Shown piece by piece: positions 42,900-54,053 of a DNA stretch of 64,000 nucleotides. The stretch lies in NCBI RefSeq assembly GCF_030272615.1, contig NC_081413.1, positions 717,235,867-717,299,866 on the forward strand. The letters are read 5' to 3'. How positions within the stretch are numbered: position 1 is the first letter of the stretch; each line of letters begins with the position of its first letter. The notes under the pieces were generated by a model that was given only the letters and a program-made list of their open reading frames with translations, had not been told where the DNA came from and ran no database searches. The translations under genes were made by a program, and so were the position numbers. Source of the DNA: Cryptomeria japonica. Taxonomy: Eukaryota > Streptophyta > Pinopsida > Cupressales > Cupressaceae.

Positions 42900-45510
42900 G
42901 CCTGGGTCAATGGTTTGAATGGACACCATAACTGACTTTGCCACACTCCACTCTCGATGCACATTCGAGAACTTCTAAATTACTGTAACGTGCGACAAGT
43001 TGATGTGTATTACTCTCTACTTTTAAAGTTCTTTCTTCCTCTTTACCATCTATACTTTGTCCCTATGTGAATCCAAGTGATCCAGACAAACCATGACCAT
43101 CGATTCCACTTTCAAAATCCTAGTAAAATCTTCCATAGCCAAGGATTTCTCCACTTTAATTTGTTTAATGTGGCTGCCAAATTGATTGATCATCTCTATA
43201 GTATTTTCCAAAGTCTGGTTATCTTCCTTAAGCAATTAAACATCCACCTAGTGCAAATCCTTTTGCATAGTTGTTCTTAAGGCTGTTATATCACCTCACA
43301 GATTGGAGGATTCACTATGACCTTGTTCAATGATTTGGTTGCACCACTCTATCCTTTCCCTACATATAAACATTATGTCCTCATTCAACCTTGGCACTTG
43401 TCTTTCAGCAAGAAAGTTCATCAAGCCATAGCACTGGATATCTTGCATTTGCTTTGAAATCACCGCCCATTTAGTCTTTTCTTTTTACAATGAGATTAAA
43501 TCGACATCTAGTTCCTTGGTAAACTCATTAGCATCCTTGAAAATCTGAACTAAATTTGATATGTAATTGGTTCCTTGATGCACGATCGAGGTGAGCCATT
43601 CAGAGAAAATCTCTACGATCATTTTGTTTCGTTGAACCTCATCAAAGAACTTTTGATTCCCTGGGTATTTTGAACTAAAGGGGACCGAGCTCTGGGACAA
43701 TGACAATGGACTATTCTACAGGGCATGAATGTATTGGGCCATTTGCATTAAATTCTGCTTCAACTCAACCTTGTCCTTATCATCCTTCCAGGTGCGAGAG
43801 ATGATCCATTTAGTTGAAGTCTCCAAATGTTTTACATCAACTGATTTGGTTCTGACCCCCAAATCAACCCACTCAATGGTATAATTTGCTTCTAAAGCAG
43901 TGGCGACATCCTTATCAGATGTAGGTTTGGCAATATCTGCAAACCAGTGCTTTGTGTCTTCATCAAAACCAATCATTGTCTCCATTTTTAACCACTTTGG
44001 CTTCGTGGATCTTCCTAAGCATTTACTTAAAAAATCTTCCATTGAAACTAAAATAGGAACCACATTTCTTTTCCTGGTAATTGAGTCATTCAACCATTTA
44101 GAAGCCATTGTCAGTTCCTTAGATTGCATAGCTCCTGAAGGTGGTTGTGTAGCATTTTCTGCATTGGACCAGATATCAAGCACTATACTTCCTCGATGTC
44201 CAAATCGAGAATGAGATGAGCGACACGTGGTTGAAAGTTCTTCTTGTGCCTTGACCTAGTAATTCGATCACCAATAAAAAGTGTAGCTTCAATGTCAGTT
44301 TCTCTTCTTTAATCTTAGCCTGCATTTTTCCTGCAACAGAAATAGGGATATTAGTTAAAACAAAAGTTTTTCTTGCAACCTTCCTCTTTCCATTTTTGTT
44401 TCTTGAACTGGTTGCTCTCACTGTATGAAATTGGCAACTCCTAAGCCAATTTTCTGTTCTGTGAATTACGCTAAAAGTGCACGTCTGAATGTTATCTTCC
44501 ATCTTTTTACTCCAGTCAACTTGAGGGAGAGGTTCATTATGTACTTGTTTCATAAACTCTGAATCTAGTACATCTTCATTATCAATAGTGACACATGAAG
44601 AATCCATTGGCAATTTCATGTCATGAATCTGTTTCAAAGTTAACCTGGATGAACTCCTCTTTCTCAATTCAAACTCATTTGGGAAATCTTCCCAATAATC
44701 CTCCAACTGGGGTACATGTTGATTAAGCACTATCTTCTTCACATATTGGGTTATAAAACCTTTACTATCAAAGTTATCCTTTTTCACAAAGGTCTTCAAA
44801 TGAAATCTCTTAAACTCTAGCTCAAGATTTAGTGCATCAGAGACAGACTTACAACTGTAATGGCCTAAATCGATGGGAAAAATTCCACTTGTGTTAGTAG
44901 CTTCACCATAATCCTTCGCGACATAGGCTAGCTGCCTATAAACTTCAATCAAGATACAGGAGTCTGAAACATACCTGGGTAGCCTAAAGGGTTCACCTTT
45001 AAAACCTCCAACCCTTATGCAAGTGAAGTGATTAAACTATGTAAAGAAACTGCCATAGATTTTAACTAGTTCAATCACTTCTATAGACATTATCCTACGC
45101 AAGTTATCTTGTAATTCAAAGGTCAACCTCCTCGAAAAAATGTCATTTCAGTGAAGATAATCATCAATATGTCCTTTTAAAGTCAAATGGGGGTGATACT
45201 CATAAATTTTAATACCTTAAACCCATTTAGCATGGAATAATCCAGACCATTACCTCACACAGGCTAGCATATATAACAGGTATGAAGACATATAGAAATT
45301 TGGCATCCCAAGATAATTTCTCAATCCCTCATGCAATCTTTCTATAGTAACAGTTCCCCAATCAATGAACAGATTTTTATCTAGAGTTTGAATGAAGAAA
45401 TACATCTAGTCTTCCCAATAGAAGGACTGTGAATTGCCCTTGACTCTACTCAACAATATTACCAGATCTCTAATCTCAGGAATAAAATGCTCACGGGTTA
45501 AGGGTCTTGG
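42900..45510 (-). pseudogene. U3-encoded protein of element C, 5' LTR copy, C-terminal part
   Basis: Second copy of the U3 protein. The longest open piece is 44952-44176 (258 codons: VYRQLAYVAKDYGEATNTS...RKRSSSRLTLKQIHDMKLP). Others are 44183-43716, 43706-43485 and 43235-43050. It reads through some stops of the 3' LTR copy and has its own (WED-stop-MYFF, VR-stop-WSGL). The N-terminal part lies beyond copia B at 52857-53357. Confidence 0.65.
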
Positions 45511-45517
45511 CAGCCTT

Positions 45518-45522
45518 GAACC
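45518..45522. other. Target-site duplication of copia B (left)
   Basis: GAACC; partner AAACC at 52852-52856, one transition apart. Confidence 0.8.
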
Positions 45523-47028
45523 TGATAACTCAATGATGAATGGATAGTACCAAACCGGTACTGAGAGGGGGGGTGAATTAGTATAGACAAAAACACAATC
45601 CTTAAATCGATTTGTCAGCAGATAATTTGCATAGGCAGACAAACAGTAACTCTAGTCTTAAATAGAGTACAACCGGAAAAGCTAAGAAACCAGCATAAAT
45701 CGGTTGACACTTATCTTCTCATACAATCTAATACTTCATTTCCATTTCACCCTAGTGCATGAACAGGTAATCTATCATCAAAAGATATATAAACAGCTAG
45801 ATCAACATGATTTACCTTAAGACACAAATTACTCAAACCATCACATGAATAACACCACACATGACACATGGATTTTTTCACGTGGAAACCCAACTAGGAA
45901 AAACCACAGTGGGGATGAATACCCACAAGCTATTTTTGAACTCTTTAGAAGTCTACTTTGTTAGGAGCCTTGTCCGATTAAAGACTAATACAACAGGTTC
46001 TGTTAGGAACCAATCCTATTAGGGATCACCTGGTTAAGGGATGGCTAGAATACCCGGTTAACGGTTAAACTTTGTTAAAGGTTACCTTGTTAGAGGATTT
46101 CAAGAACTCAATGGTTTTGAGTCACCCTGTTAAAGGATTTTCAGTAAATCGGTTAAAGCTACCCTGTTAAGGGATTTCTCAATTGTTGAAGTGGTTAGAG
46201 ATCAATAGGTATTACAATGATTTGGTAACAACACTCAATGCCAATGCAAATCTGCTTTAGCTCCTCTTCACTTTCTGCACTTACAGTCTGTAGGTATCAC
46301 TTCTCTTTTCTGGTCTGGCAAGAATTACGTATCTCTTCTCTTGGATACATACACACAAATTTTGCCAACAACCTCAGAAAGAAACACAACATCAACCTTA
46401 TAGGAACAGATAGGTTGGTAGCTTAAACCCTAAACCCTATACCTATTAGGTTAAGCAATTCAAATGGTTCAATCCTGACCGTTGAGCATATTTCATTAAA
46501 TGCAACAGTCTTGAGCCAATCTCAAGACATTCTCCATCGTTCATTTTCCACTGATTTCATGGCGGTTGATAACCCACCACATGTTATCACCATTTACAGA
46601 CTTTGGACATTTTTGAGGTAGATAGGAGCAATCTCCTTCATGCAAGATCCTTCACACGCACAAGGCTGACATGGCAACACAATCTGTTCTTCATTACAAT
46701 GCTAACTCATCACACAAAGTCACCAATTGAGTCACACAAGCTTGAGGCACTTCAACTGGAAACCCTGAAGTTGAGACTACCAACCAGTAGTCATACAAAG
46801 CTTCCCTATGCCAGTTCCCATAGCCACATGCCGGTTCACCTTAAACAAATACACCTCTTCACTTTGGCACAAATGCTGGTTCACAGTGTTATATCGGTTC
46901 TCACATATACCGGTTCTTGGTAACATACCAGTTCTCACATATAACAATTCTCTCCTCTTCAACATATTAGCATCAATGACAACATACAAAGTCATCATGT
47001 CCTTATACTGGTTCACATAATGCCAACA
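45523..47028 (-). repeat. Copia B 3' LTR
   Basis: TGATAACTCA to TGCCAACA, 1,506 bp. Contains G7 run (45567-45573), box GTGGAAACCCA...AAAAACCA (45879-45917), GTTARAGG array (45955-46190), and TATA candidate CCTATAAGG on the minus strand near 46396-46404. Confidence 0.92.
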
Positions 47029-47040
47029 ATCTCCCCCTTT
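47029..47040 (-). other. Copia B polypurine tract
   Basis: The minus strand reads AAAGGGGGAGAT directly upstream of the LTR start TGTTGGCAT. A second tract CAAAGGGGGAGA lies at 47127-47138. Confidence 0.9.
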
Positions 47041-47282
47041 GGCATTGATGGCAATATAAAAAAGATATCTCTCTGCTTCACATCTTCTCCCACAATTTTT
47101 GCAGATATCTTCTCTACTTCACTTCTTCTCCCCCTTTGACAATAATGCCAAAGTGGAGGCACAAGCTTCCCTGTTCCATTATGCTGCTCCCCATGAGGAG
47201 TAGCATCCTTCAACACATCAATCTTGAAGAAAAATTTGACTATGCAATACTTGACTGATGTGGAGCATATACCTTTAGTTTA

Positions 47283-48759
47283 CTTCCTGAAGGGGCAACA
47301 CCCCTAATTCACCTCTTAAGTACATAAATGTAGCCTTTGGGAGAGGCTTGGTGAATATGTCTGCTAATTGCTCCTTACTGGAAACATGTTCCAGTGCAAT
47401 CTCTTTGTTCTAAACCTTTTCCTTCAAGAAATGATACTTAAGCTCAAAGTGCTTGGTTCTAGAATGTAAAATCAGATTCTTGGAGATGTTAATTGCACTA
47501 GTATTGTCACAAAATATACTTATCAATTTAGATATAGGAACATTGAAGCCATTTAATACATGCTTCAACCAAATTGTCTGAGTGCAGTTCATGAAAGTTG
47601 CAACATACTCTGCTTCCACTATAGACTAAGAGATACAACTCTGCTTCTTACTCATCCATGAGACCAGTCTACCACTGAGAAAGAATGCACCACCGGTTGT
47701 GCTCTTCCGGTCATCCACAATACCTGCCCAATCAGCATCTGTGAATACTTTCAAGTTGAAATCCTTGCTATATGGATACCACAATCCATAATCAATAGTT
47801 CCCTTTAGATACCTAAGAATCCGCTTGACTACAACCAAGTGGGATTCTCTTGGACTTTTCTAGAACCTTGCAGTAATGCCAACTGCATGTGCAATGTCTG
47901 GTCTGCTATGCACTACATAATGCAACTTACCAATCATTGATCGGTATTCCTTCTCATCAACCAATGCTGAGTCATCCTCTTTGGATATTTTACAACTGGT
48001 CACCATCGGTGTACCAACTAGTTTGCTATCTTCCATGCCAAAGGTCTTCAACACCTCTTTGACATACTTGGACTGAGTGATAAAGATTCCATCTTTCATC
48101 TGCTGGATCTACAGTCCAATGAAGAACTTAATCTCCCCTATAAGTGACATCTCAAACTCTTTCTTCATCTCTTCTGCAAACTCATGGCTCATCTTGTCAT
48201 CTCCACCAAAGATAATGTCATCAACAAATACCTCACAAATTAGGATCTGGTCTCCTTCAGACTTCAAGTAGATATTGCTATCTTCACTTGTTCTCTCAAA
48301 TCCAATCTTCACAAGATTGGAGTGCAGGTGTTCATACCATGCTCTAGGTGCCTGCTTTAGACCATATAAGGCTTTATGCAGCCTACATACCATGTCACTA
48401 TCTTCAGATAGGGCGAACCCATCAGGTTTCTCTATATACACCTCCTCTTCAAGTACACCATTTAGGAATGTAGATTTTACATCCTTTTGATATACTTTGA
48501 ATCCTTTAAAAGCTACATATGCAAGAAGCATACGAACTCCTTCCAATCTGGCTATAAGGGCAAAGGTTTCTACATAGTCTTCTCCTTCTTCTTGGGCATA
48601 TCCTTTGCACACCAATCTGGCTTTATTTCTAATCACTGTGCCATCCTCATTCAGCTTATTTCTAAAAACCCATTTGGTACCAATGACATTTTTATGCTCT
48701 GGTCTAGGTACCAATGACCATGTACCATTTTTCTCTATCTGGTCAAGTTCCTCTTCCAT
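47283..48759 (-). pseudogene. Copia B reverse transcriptase and RNase H
   Basis: RT (48759-48109): [67 protein letters not shown], catalytic [10 protein letters not shown]. RNase H (47838-47410 and beyond): VFTDADWAG, DDRKSTTGGAFFLSG, VEAEYVATFMN, CDNTSAINISKN, then a decayed ADIFTKPLP-like end. Single stops at 48108, 47860-47838, 47625 and 47409. ETFAPVAR has become ETFALIAR. Otherwise the fold motifs are complete. Confidence 0.93.
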
Positions 48760-49920
48760 TGCCTTGATCTAGTCTTCATCTTTATGTGCCTCTTTGAATG
48801 AATTAGGCTCAAATTTAGAGATCATACATGAGTTTTCTCTGACCTTTCTTCTTTTAATAATTCCTACATCCTTATCTCCTATGATCTGCTTAGGATCATG
48901 ATTCAGCTTGACATACCGAGGAATGGTCTTGATAGATTCCTATTACTTTTCTTCTTCATCCTCATCTCCATCAGTATCAGCATCTACATCTATCGGTATA
49001 GGAACATTGTTACTGGTACTTGGTTGACTGGAAATCGGTTCCTAGAAAGCTACAACCGGTTCATTTACCACTTGTTTACTATCAGTTTCCTCAGTTTTCT
49101 TAGAGGTTTCATCAACTCTTACATTGATGCTTTCCATAATTCTCTAAGTCCTATTATTGAAACACTCGAGAGCTTTTCTCTTGGTGGAATACCCTAGGAA
49201 TATTCCCTCATCACATTTTGCATCAAATTTGCTCTAGTGTTTTCTCCTCTTGATGTAACATTTTCTACCAAACACTCTAAAGTAGCTAACCACAGGTGTC
49301 TTACCAGTCCAATACTCATAAGGAGTTTTATCCTTACCTTTCTTAATGAGTACCTGGTTCATTGTATAGACTGCAGTGCTCACCACTTCTCTCGAAAAGG
49401 TGTGAGCTACCTTTCCTTGAATCAACATAGTTCTAGTTGCTTCAATTATAGTCCAGTTATTCCTCTCTACTAGGCCATTCTACTGTAGAGTCTGGGGGGA
49501 AGACAGTTACCTCTTGATGCCATGTTCTTCATAGTACTTGTTGGATTCACCGGAAGTGAATTCCCCTCCTTGATTAGTTCTCAGGCACTTGATCCTTTTA
49601 CTGCTTTCCTTCTCCACTACTGCTCTAAAAGCTTTGAACTTTACAAAAGCTTCAGACTTATCTTTCAAGAATGTGACCCACATCATTCTTGAGCAGTCAT
49701 TAGTGAGATTCATGAAGTACCTATCACCCTGCACACTTCGAGTTTTCATAGGACCACACAAATCAGTATGCACAAGATCAAGCAAATTGTCAACAGTGAA
49801 AGGTTTACCTTTAAAGGTTGAGGAAGACATTTTCCCCAATTGACACTCTCTGCACAAGGTATTTTCCAGTTTTCTTAGCACCGACAACCCTCTAATTTCC
49901 TTGATCTTATTGGCCTTCAC
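48760..49920 (-). pseudogene. Copia B integrase
   Basis: The zinc-finger end TLCRECQLGKM, LVHTDLCGPMKTRSVQGDRY (first catalytic Asp), LRTNQGGEFTSGE (family LRTDxGGEF, so the second catalytic Asp is Asn here), a decayed NGLVERNN, then VYTMNQVLIKKGKDKTPYEYW and VFGRKCYIKRRKH. Stops separate 49920-49507 from 49428-49234. Between 49233 and 48760 only fragments of the variable linker are readable. Asp-to-Asn and several R/W changes fit G-to-A decay. Confidence 0.9.
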
Positions 49921-49962
49921 AATGTTATCAAAGTTTACATGATAGAGTCTCCTATGCCATAT

Positions 49963-50412
49963 CTAGCTATCATCAAATTTAGCCATAAGACATGTACTTA
50001 TATTTACATTCAGCTGAAATAGGTTACCTTTGGTCTGCATACTGGTGGCCACCAATTCACCATTCTTAAATTCTAGAGTGAGACCACTATCATTCAGCTG
50101 GGCAACACTCAGAAGGTCATGTCTTAGACCATCCACACAATACACATTGTCAGAACTACTCTTTCCATTCAAAGAGATGGACCCTCTGCCTTTGACCATA
50201 CATGGTGCATCATTACCAAAGCTAGCCACACCACCATCATACTCTTCCAAGGATAGAAACTTGCTCCGGTCACCAGTCATATGGTGAGAATAGCCACAAT
50301 TAATAATCCAGTCATTGGAATTATCAAAGAGGGAGACAAGAGCCTTGTCTAACACATCTTCATTTTCTTCATCTTCTGATTCCTCATCTGTGACACCTTC
50401 ATCAACTACCAC
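49963..50412 (-). pseudogene. Copia B protease
   Basis: An acidic stretch (EESEDEENEDVLDKALVSL) then WIINCGYSHHMTGDRSKF. In copia proteases this block is normally D-S-G-C-S-H-H-M-T-G; here catalytic Asp is Asn, Ser is Cys and Cys is Tyr, so it cannot be active as written. It continues to VYCVDGLRHDLLSVAQLND of the pre-integrase region. Confidence 0.88.
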
Positions 50413-51307
50413 AAAATAGTTTCTCTAGTTTCCTCCTTTAAATTTCTTGAACCTTTCCAGTTTGTCTTTGTTGTCACCATAAGGATAGTTTACAACAATA
50501 TGTCCTATCCAGTTACAAGAAAATCATTTCAAATGGAGCTTACCTCTGTATTTTCTGGTTCCTTTAGGAAGTTTCTTGGCAAGAAGAGCTTCAAATGCCA
50601 TCAGAATCTCCTCATCATCCATTTCTCTACTTTGTCTTGGTTCACCACTAGTGCTAGCTTCTTTTCCTTTTCTAGATAGTACAACAGAAGCTTTAAAAGA
50701 TGATTCAGTCTTTTGAACACTGCCATCAAAACTATGTAGCTCATAGGCTATCAACTTTGCAATGATGGAGTCTAGGGATACCTTAGTCTTGTCTATTGAT
50801 CTCAACTCCTGAATAGCAACAACCCTTATTGCATAGACCGGTAATAAGGATCTCAGGACTTTGCTTACCACAGTGGAATCCTCCATTATACCACCTGCAC
50901 TCTTGATATCTCCAACAATAGTTTTGATTCTTATTCCATATGGTCTCACCTTCAACCATCTGCATGTCTTCAAACTTCCCTCTAAGGCTTTCTTCCTTAG
51001 CTTGTTTTACATGCTCATCACCGCCATAGATATTTTCAAGAGTATCCCATACCTCTTTGGGATTTACCTTATCTTGGACATCAATAAACTCAATGTCAGA
51101 TAAACTACTAATTAGGGCTTCCATGACTTGCCCATTCTCCTGCATCTCTCTCTTTGGGTCATTGGTGAGAGTAATGGTAGGGGAAACATAGGCATTCTCA
51201 ACATAGCTGCAATGTTGAGCACCCATGCTTCTGATGTATATCTTCATTCTATCTTTCCATATACTACAATTTTCTTTGTTGAACTTTGGGCCTTCCCTCT
51301 TCATCAT
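50413..51307 (-). pseudogene. Copia B gag
   Basis: Starts MMKREGPKFNKENCSIWKDR at 51307, the copia gag N-terminal domain (IWKDRMKIYIRSMG, KEVWDTLENIYGG). A frameshift near 50940 moves it to the frame of 50973-50524 (LLPVYAIRVVAIQELRSID, EILMAFEALLAKK). The nucleocapsid knuckle at about 50520-50480 reads stop-FSCNWIGHIVVNYPYG, so its first Cys is a stop and its last is Tyr. Confidence 0.9.
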
Positions 51308-51365
51308 TAGACTGGGATCTTTACCTCAAGTGGTTAAGCTTATAACAAAGAGGACCTGGAGGACA

Positions 51366-51378
51366 CTCTGATACCAAT
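51366..51378 (-). other. Copia B primer-binding site
   Basis: The minus strand reads ATTGGTATCAGAG right after the LTR end GAGTTATCA: the standard initiator-tRNA-Met site. Confidence 0.92.
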
Positions 51379-52851
51379 TGATAACTCAATGATGAATAGA
51401 TAGTACCAAACTGGTACTGAGAGGGGAGGGTGAATCAATACAGACAAAAACACAATCCTAAAACTGGTTTGTCAACAGACACTGTGCATAGGAAGACAGA
51501 CAGTAACTCCGGTCTTAAATAGAGTACAACTGACAAAGCCCATAAACTAGCATAAACCGGTTGACACTTATCTTCTCATATAATCTAATACTTCATTTCC
51601 ATTTCACCCTAGTGCATGAACAGGTAATATATCATCAAAAGATATATAAATAGCTAGATCAACATGATTTACCTTAAGACACAAATTACTCAAACCATCA
51701 CATGAATAATACCACACATGACACACAAATTTTTTCACGTGGAAACCCAAATGGGAAAAACCATGATGGGGATGAATATGCACAAGCTATTTTTGAACTC
51801 TTTAGAAGTCTGCTCTGTTAGAAGCCTTATCCGGTTAAAGATTGATACAACAAGTTCTATTAGGAACCGATCCTATTAGGGATCACTAGGTTAAGGGATG
51901 GCTAGAATACCCAGTTAAGGGTTAAACCCTGTTAAAGGTTACCTTGTTAGAGGATTTCAAGAACTCAATAGTTTTGAGTCACCCTGTTAAAGGATTTTCA
52001 GTAAGCCGGTTAAAGCTACCTTGTTAAGGGATTTCCCAACTATTGAAATGGTTAGAGATCAATAGGTATTACAATGATCTGGTAATAGCACTCAATGCTA
52101 ATGTAGATCCACTTTAGCTCCTCTTCACCTTCTGCACTTACACTCTGCAGGTATCACTTCTCTCTTATAGTCTAGCAATAATTACGTATCTCTTCTCTTG
52201 GATACATACACACAAATTTTGCCAACAACCTCAAAAAAAACACAACATCAACCTTATAGGAAATAGATAGGTTGGTAGCTTAAACCCTCAACCCTAAACT
52301 TGTTAGGTTAAGCAATTCAAATGGTTCAATCCTAACCATTAAGCCCATTTCATTAAATGCAATAGTCTTGAGCCAATCTCAAGACATTCTCCATCATTCA
52401 TTTTCCACCAATTTCATGGCAGTTGATAACCCACCACATGTTATCACCGTTTATAGACTTCGCACATTCCCGAGGTAGATAGGAACAATCTCCTTCATGC
52501 AAGATCCTTCACGTGCACAAGGTTGATGTGGCAACATGATCTGTTCTTCGTTACAATGCTAACTCATCACACAAAGTCACCGATTGAGTCACATAGGCTT
52601 GAGGCACTTCAACCGAAAACCCTGAAGTTGAGACTACCAATCGGTAATCATACAAATCTTCCATATGCTAGTTCCCATAACCACATGCTGGTTCATCTTA
52701 AACAAACACACCACTTCACTTTGGCACAAATTCCGGTTCACAGTGTTATACCGGTTCTCACATATACCAGTTCTCTCCTCTTCAGCATATTGACATCAAT
52801 GACAACATACAATGTCATCATGTCCTCATATCGGTTCACATAATGCCAACA
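51379..52851 (-). repeat. Copia B 5' LTR
   Basis: TGATAACTCA to TGCCAACA, 1,473 bp, aligned along its length with 45523-47028. The G run is interrupted here (GGGGAGGG). Box at 51737-51775, GTTARAGG array at 51800-52050. Confidence 0.92.
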
Positions 52852-52856
52852 AAACC
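52852..52856. other. Target-site duplication of copia B (right)
   Basis: AAACC, partner of GAACC at 45518. Confidence 0.8.
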
Positions 52857-53357
52857 CCTCCTTTGAAACTTCAAAAGATAATTTTGTGCAATGACAGTTC
52901 TATAATACTGCCTTTTCTCAGAATAAATTCCATAAGATTTTCCATTTGTCCAATCTTCATAGGGTTCCCGATGTGGGATACCCATGGCAGCCATTATTGT
53001 TTGTCTATCAATGGACAACAAAACTTTACCATTATTTTTCTCTATGCATTTGTTGACTTTATCATAGTGGTTCATGCATTCTAAAACCAATTCAAGGCTA
53101 GGAGCAGTTGTGGGAAATGCGGCTGCTTCTAATAAACCACTCTGCGCAATATCTCTCATCATAGGATCAATGGTTAGGTTCGGTACTCTTTCTAGGAAAT
53201 CATCTAAATTTAGTTGCACTAAAGCTATATCACCCAACTTTGGTAAGGAACTTACAAGGGAAGAAGAGTTCACTAATTTAGGTAGAGAGGGCCTCATGAC
53301 TAGCTCATGATTTTCTCCAATTAACCTAGACAAAGAAGAAAAAGGAAATGAAAACAA
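52857..53357 (-). pseudogene. U3-encoded protein of element C, 5' LTR copy, N-terminal part
   Basis: Starts MFSFPFSSLSRLIGENHELV at 53357 and stays open to the copia B junction. Contains FLERVPNLTIDPMMRD and LVLECMNHYDKVNKCIEK, aligned residue by residue with the 3' LTR copy at 35180-34690 with scattered substitutions. The open N-terminus in both LTRs supports a genuine start codon. Confidence 0.7.
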
Positions 53358-54048
53358 ACAGCTAACAAAATATCTAGAGCTTTTCTAAAACAAACTGCAA
53401 CAATTAGGAAAGTTGTTTGAACATACCTTCCTCTGTCACTTGCAAACCCCTGTCGCAGTCAATTTCTTCCTGCTCCACAAACTCTTCTTAACACTTAACC
53501 AAAAAAAATCATAATCTCAGCATGACAACTACCTAATTTAAAAGCCAATAAAAACTCTCCCATGATTACTACAAACTGTCTCCATTACTATTCTCTCATG
53601 CGACCTTACTCTGAAATGATCACATTTGAGCATGCATTAAATGCCAAGTCGCTTTGTATCTAACAATATGGATCCCCACACCACACTTTCTATAAATGAC
53701 AGATTTCAAATCATTAAAGAAAGAACATTCCTCTTCTCTACTGCCATTTATCATATCTTAAAATCCACACTGCCACCTCATACTAAGTCACATGATCTCC
53801 ATGAAGCTTAAACATCGAACTCTGAATCTTGAGAAACAAAACTAGTATAAAACATAAACTTGATAAATCTTGAACTTTGAACCTTCAACCAAAAAGGTTC
53901 AAGTTCAACATAGTGAAACTTAAGGAAAACAACCAAGACTGAACTGCATGGGGAATTCTAAGCAAATGACTTGACCAACGGACCAGATGGGGGCATAACT
54001 CAAACAAGGAGACATATAGAATGGAAATTTTTATATGTGCTACCAAAA
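52857..54048 (-). repeat. Element C 5' LTR, part 2 (start of U3)
   Basis: Continues the match to 34678-35971. It ends TGTGCTACCAAAA, aligned with TGTGTTGTCAACA of the other LTR. It lacks about 130 bp present at 35690-35820 and has an extra stretch near 53640. Confidence 0.88.
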
Positions 54049-54053
54049 AGCGG
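54049..54053. other. Target-site duplication of element C (right)
   Basis: AGCGG, partner of AGTGG at 31239. Confidence 0.75.

Larger units (their letters stand above)
42169..45522 (-). repeat. Element C 5' LTR, part 1 (U5, R, part of U3)
   Basis: Starts TGTTGGTAAATAG. It matches 31244-34677 until it stops at ...CAGCCTTGAACC, where copia B begins. It contains the TATA candidate at 42418-42430 and the decayed U3 ORF. Confidence 0.9.
45523..52851 (-). mobile_element. Copia B: full-length decayed Ty1/copia element
   Basis: 7,329 bp. LTRs 45523-47028 and 51379-52851, PPT and PBS both present, 5-bp target duplication, gag and pol in order gag, PR, INT, RT, RNH. Inserted in the 5' LTR of element C, interrupting its U3 ORF. 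Multiple stops and a gag frameshift. Confidence 0.95.
31244..54048 (-). mobile_element. Element C: long-LTR Ty3/gypsy Tat-type element with U3 ORF
   Basis: The left LTR is 31244-35971 (4.73 kb), the interior 35972-42168 (6.2 kb) and the right LTR 42169-54048, interrupted by copia B at 45523-52851. LTR ends are TGTTG...CAACA. PBS is of tRNA-Arg type. Coding order on the minus strand is gag, protease, archaeal-type RNase H, RT, RNase H, integrase. The U3 of each LTR contains a long decayed ORF. It is old: many stops and many differences between LTRs. Confidence 0.9.

Noticed and set aside
46603-46923. Plus-strand ORF of 106 codons with a similar one at 52523-52843
   Set aside because: Both lie antisense in the two LTRs of copia B; similarity follows from LTR duplication.
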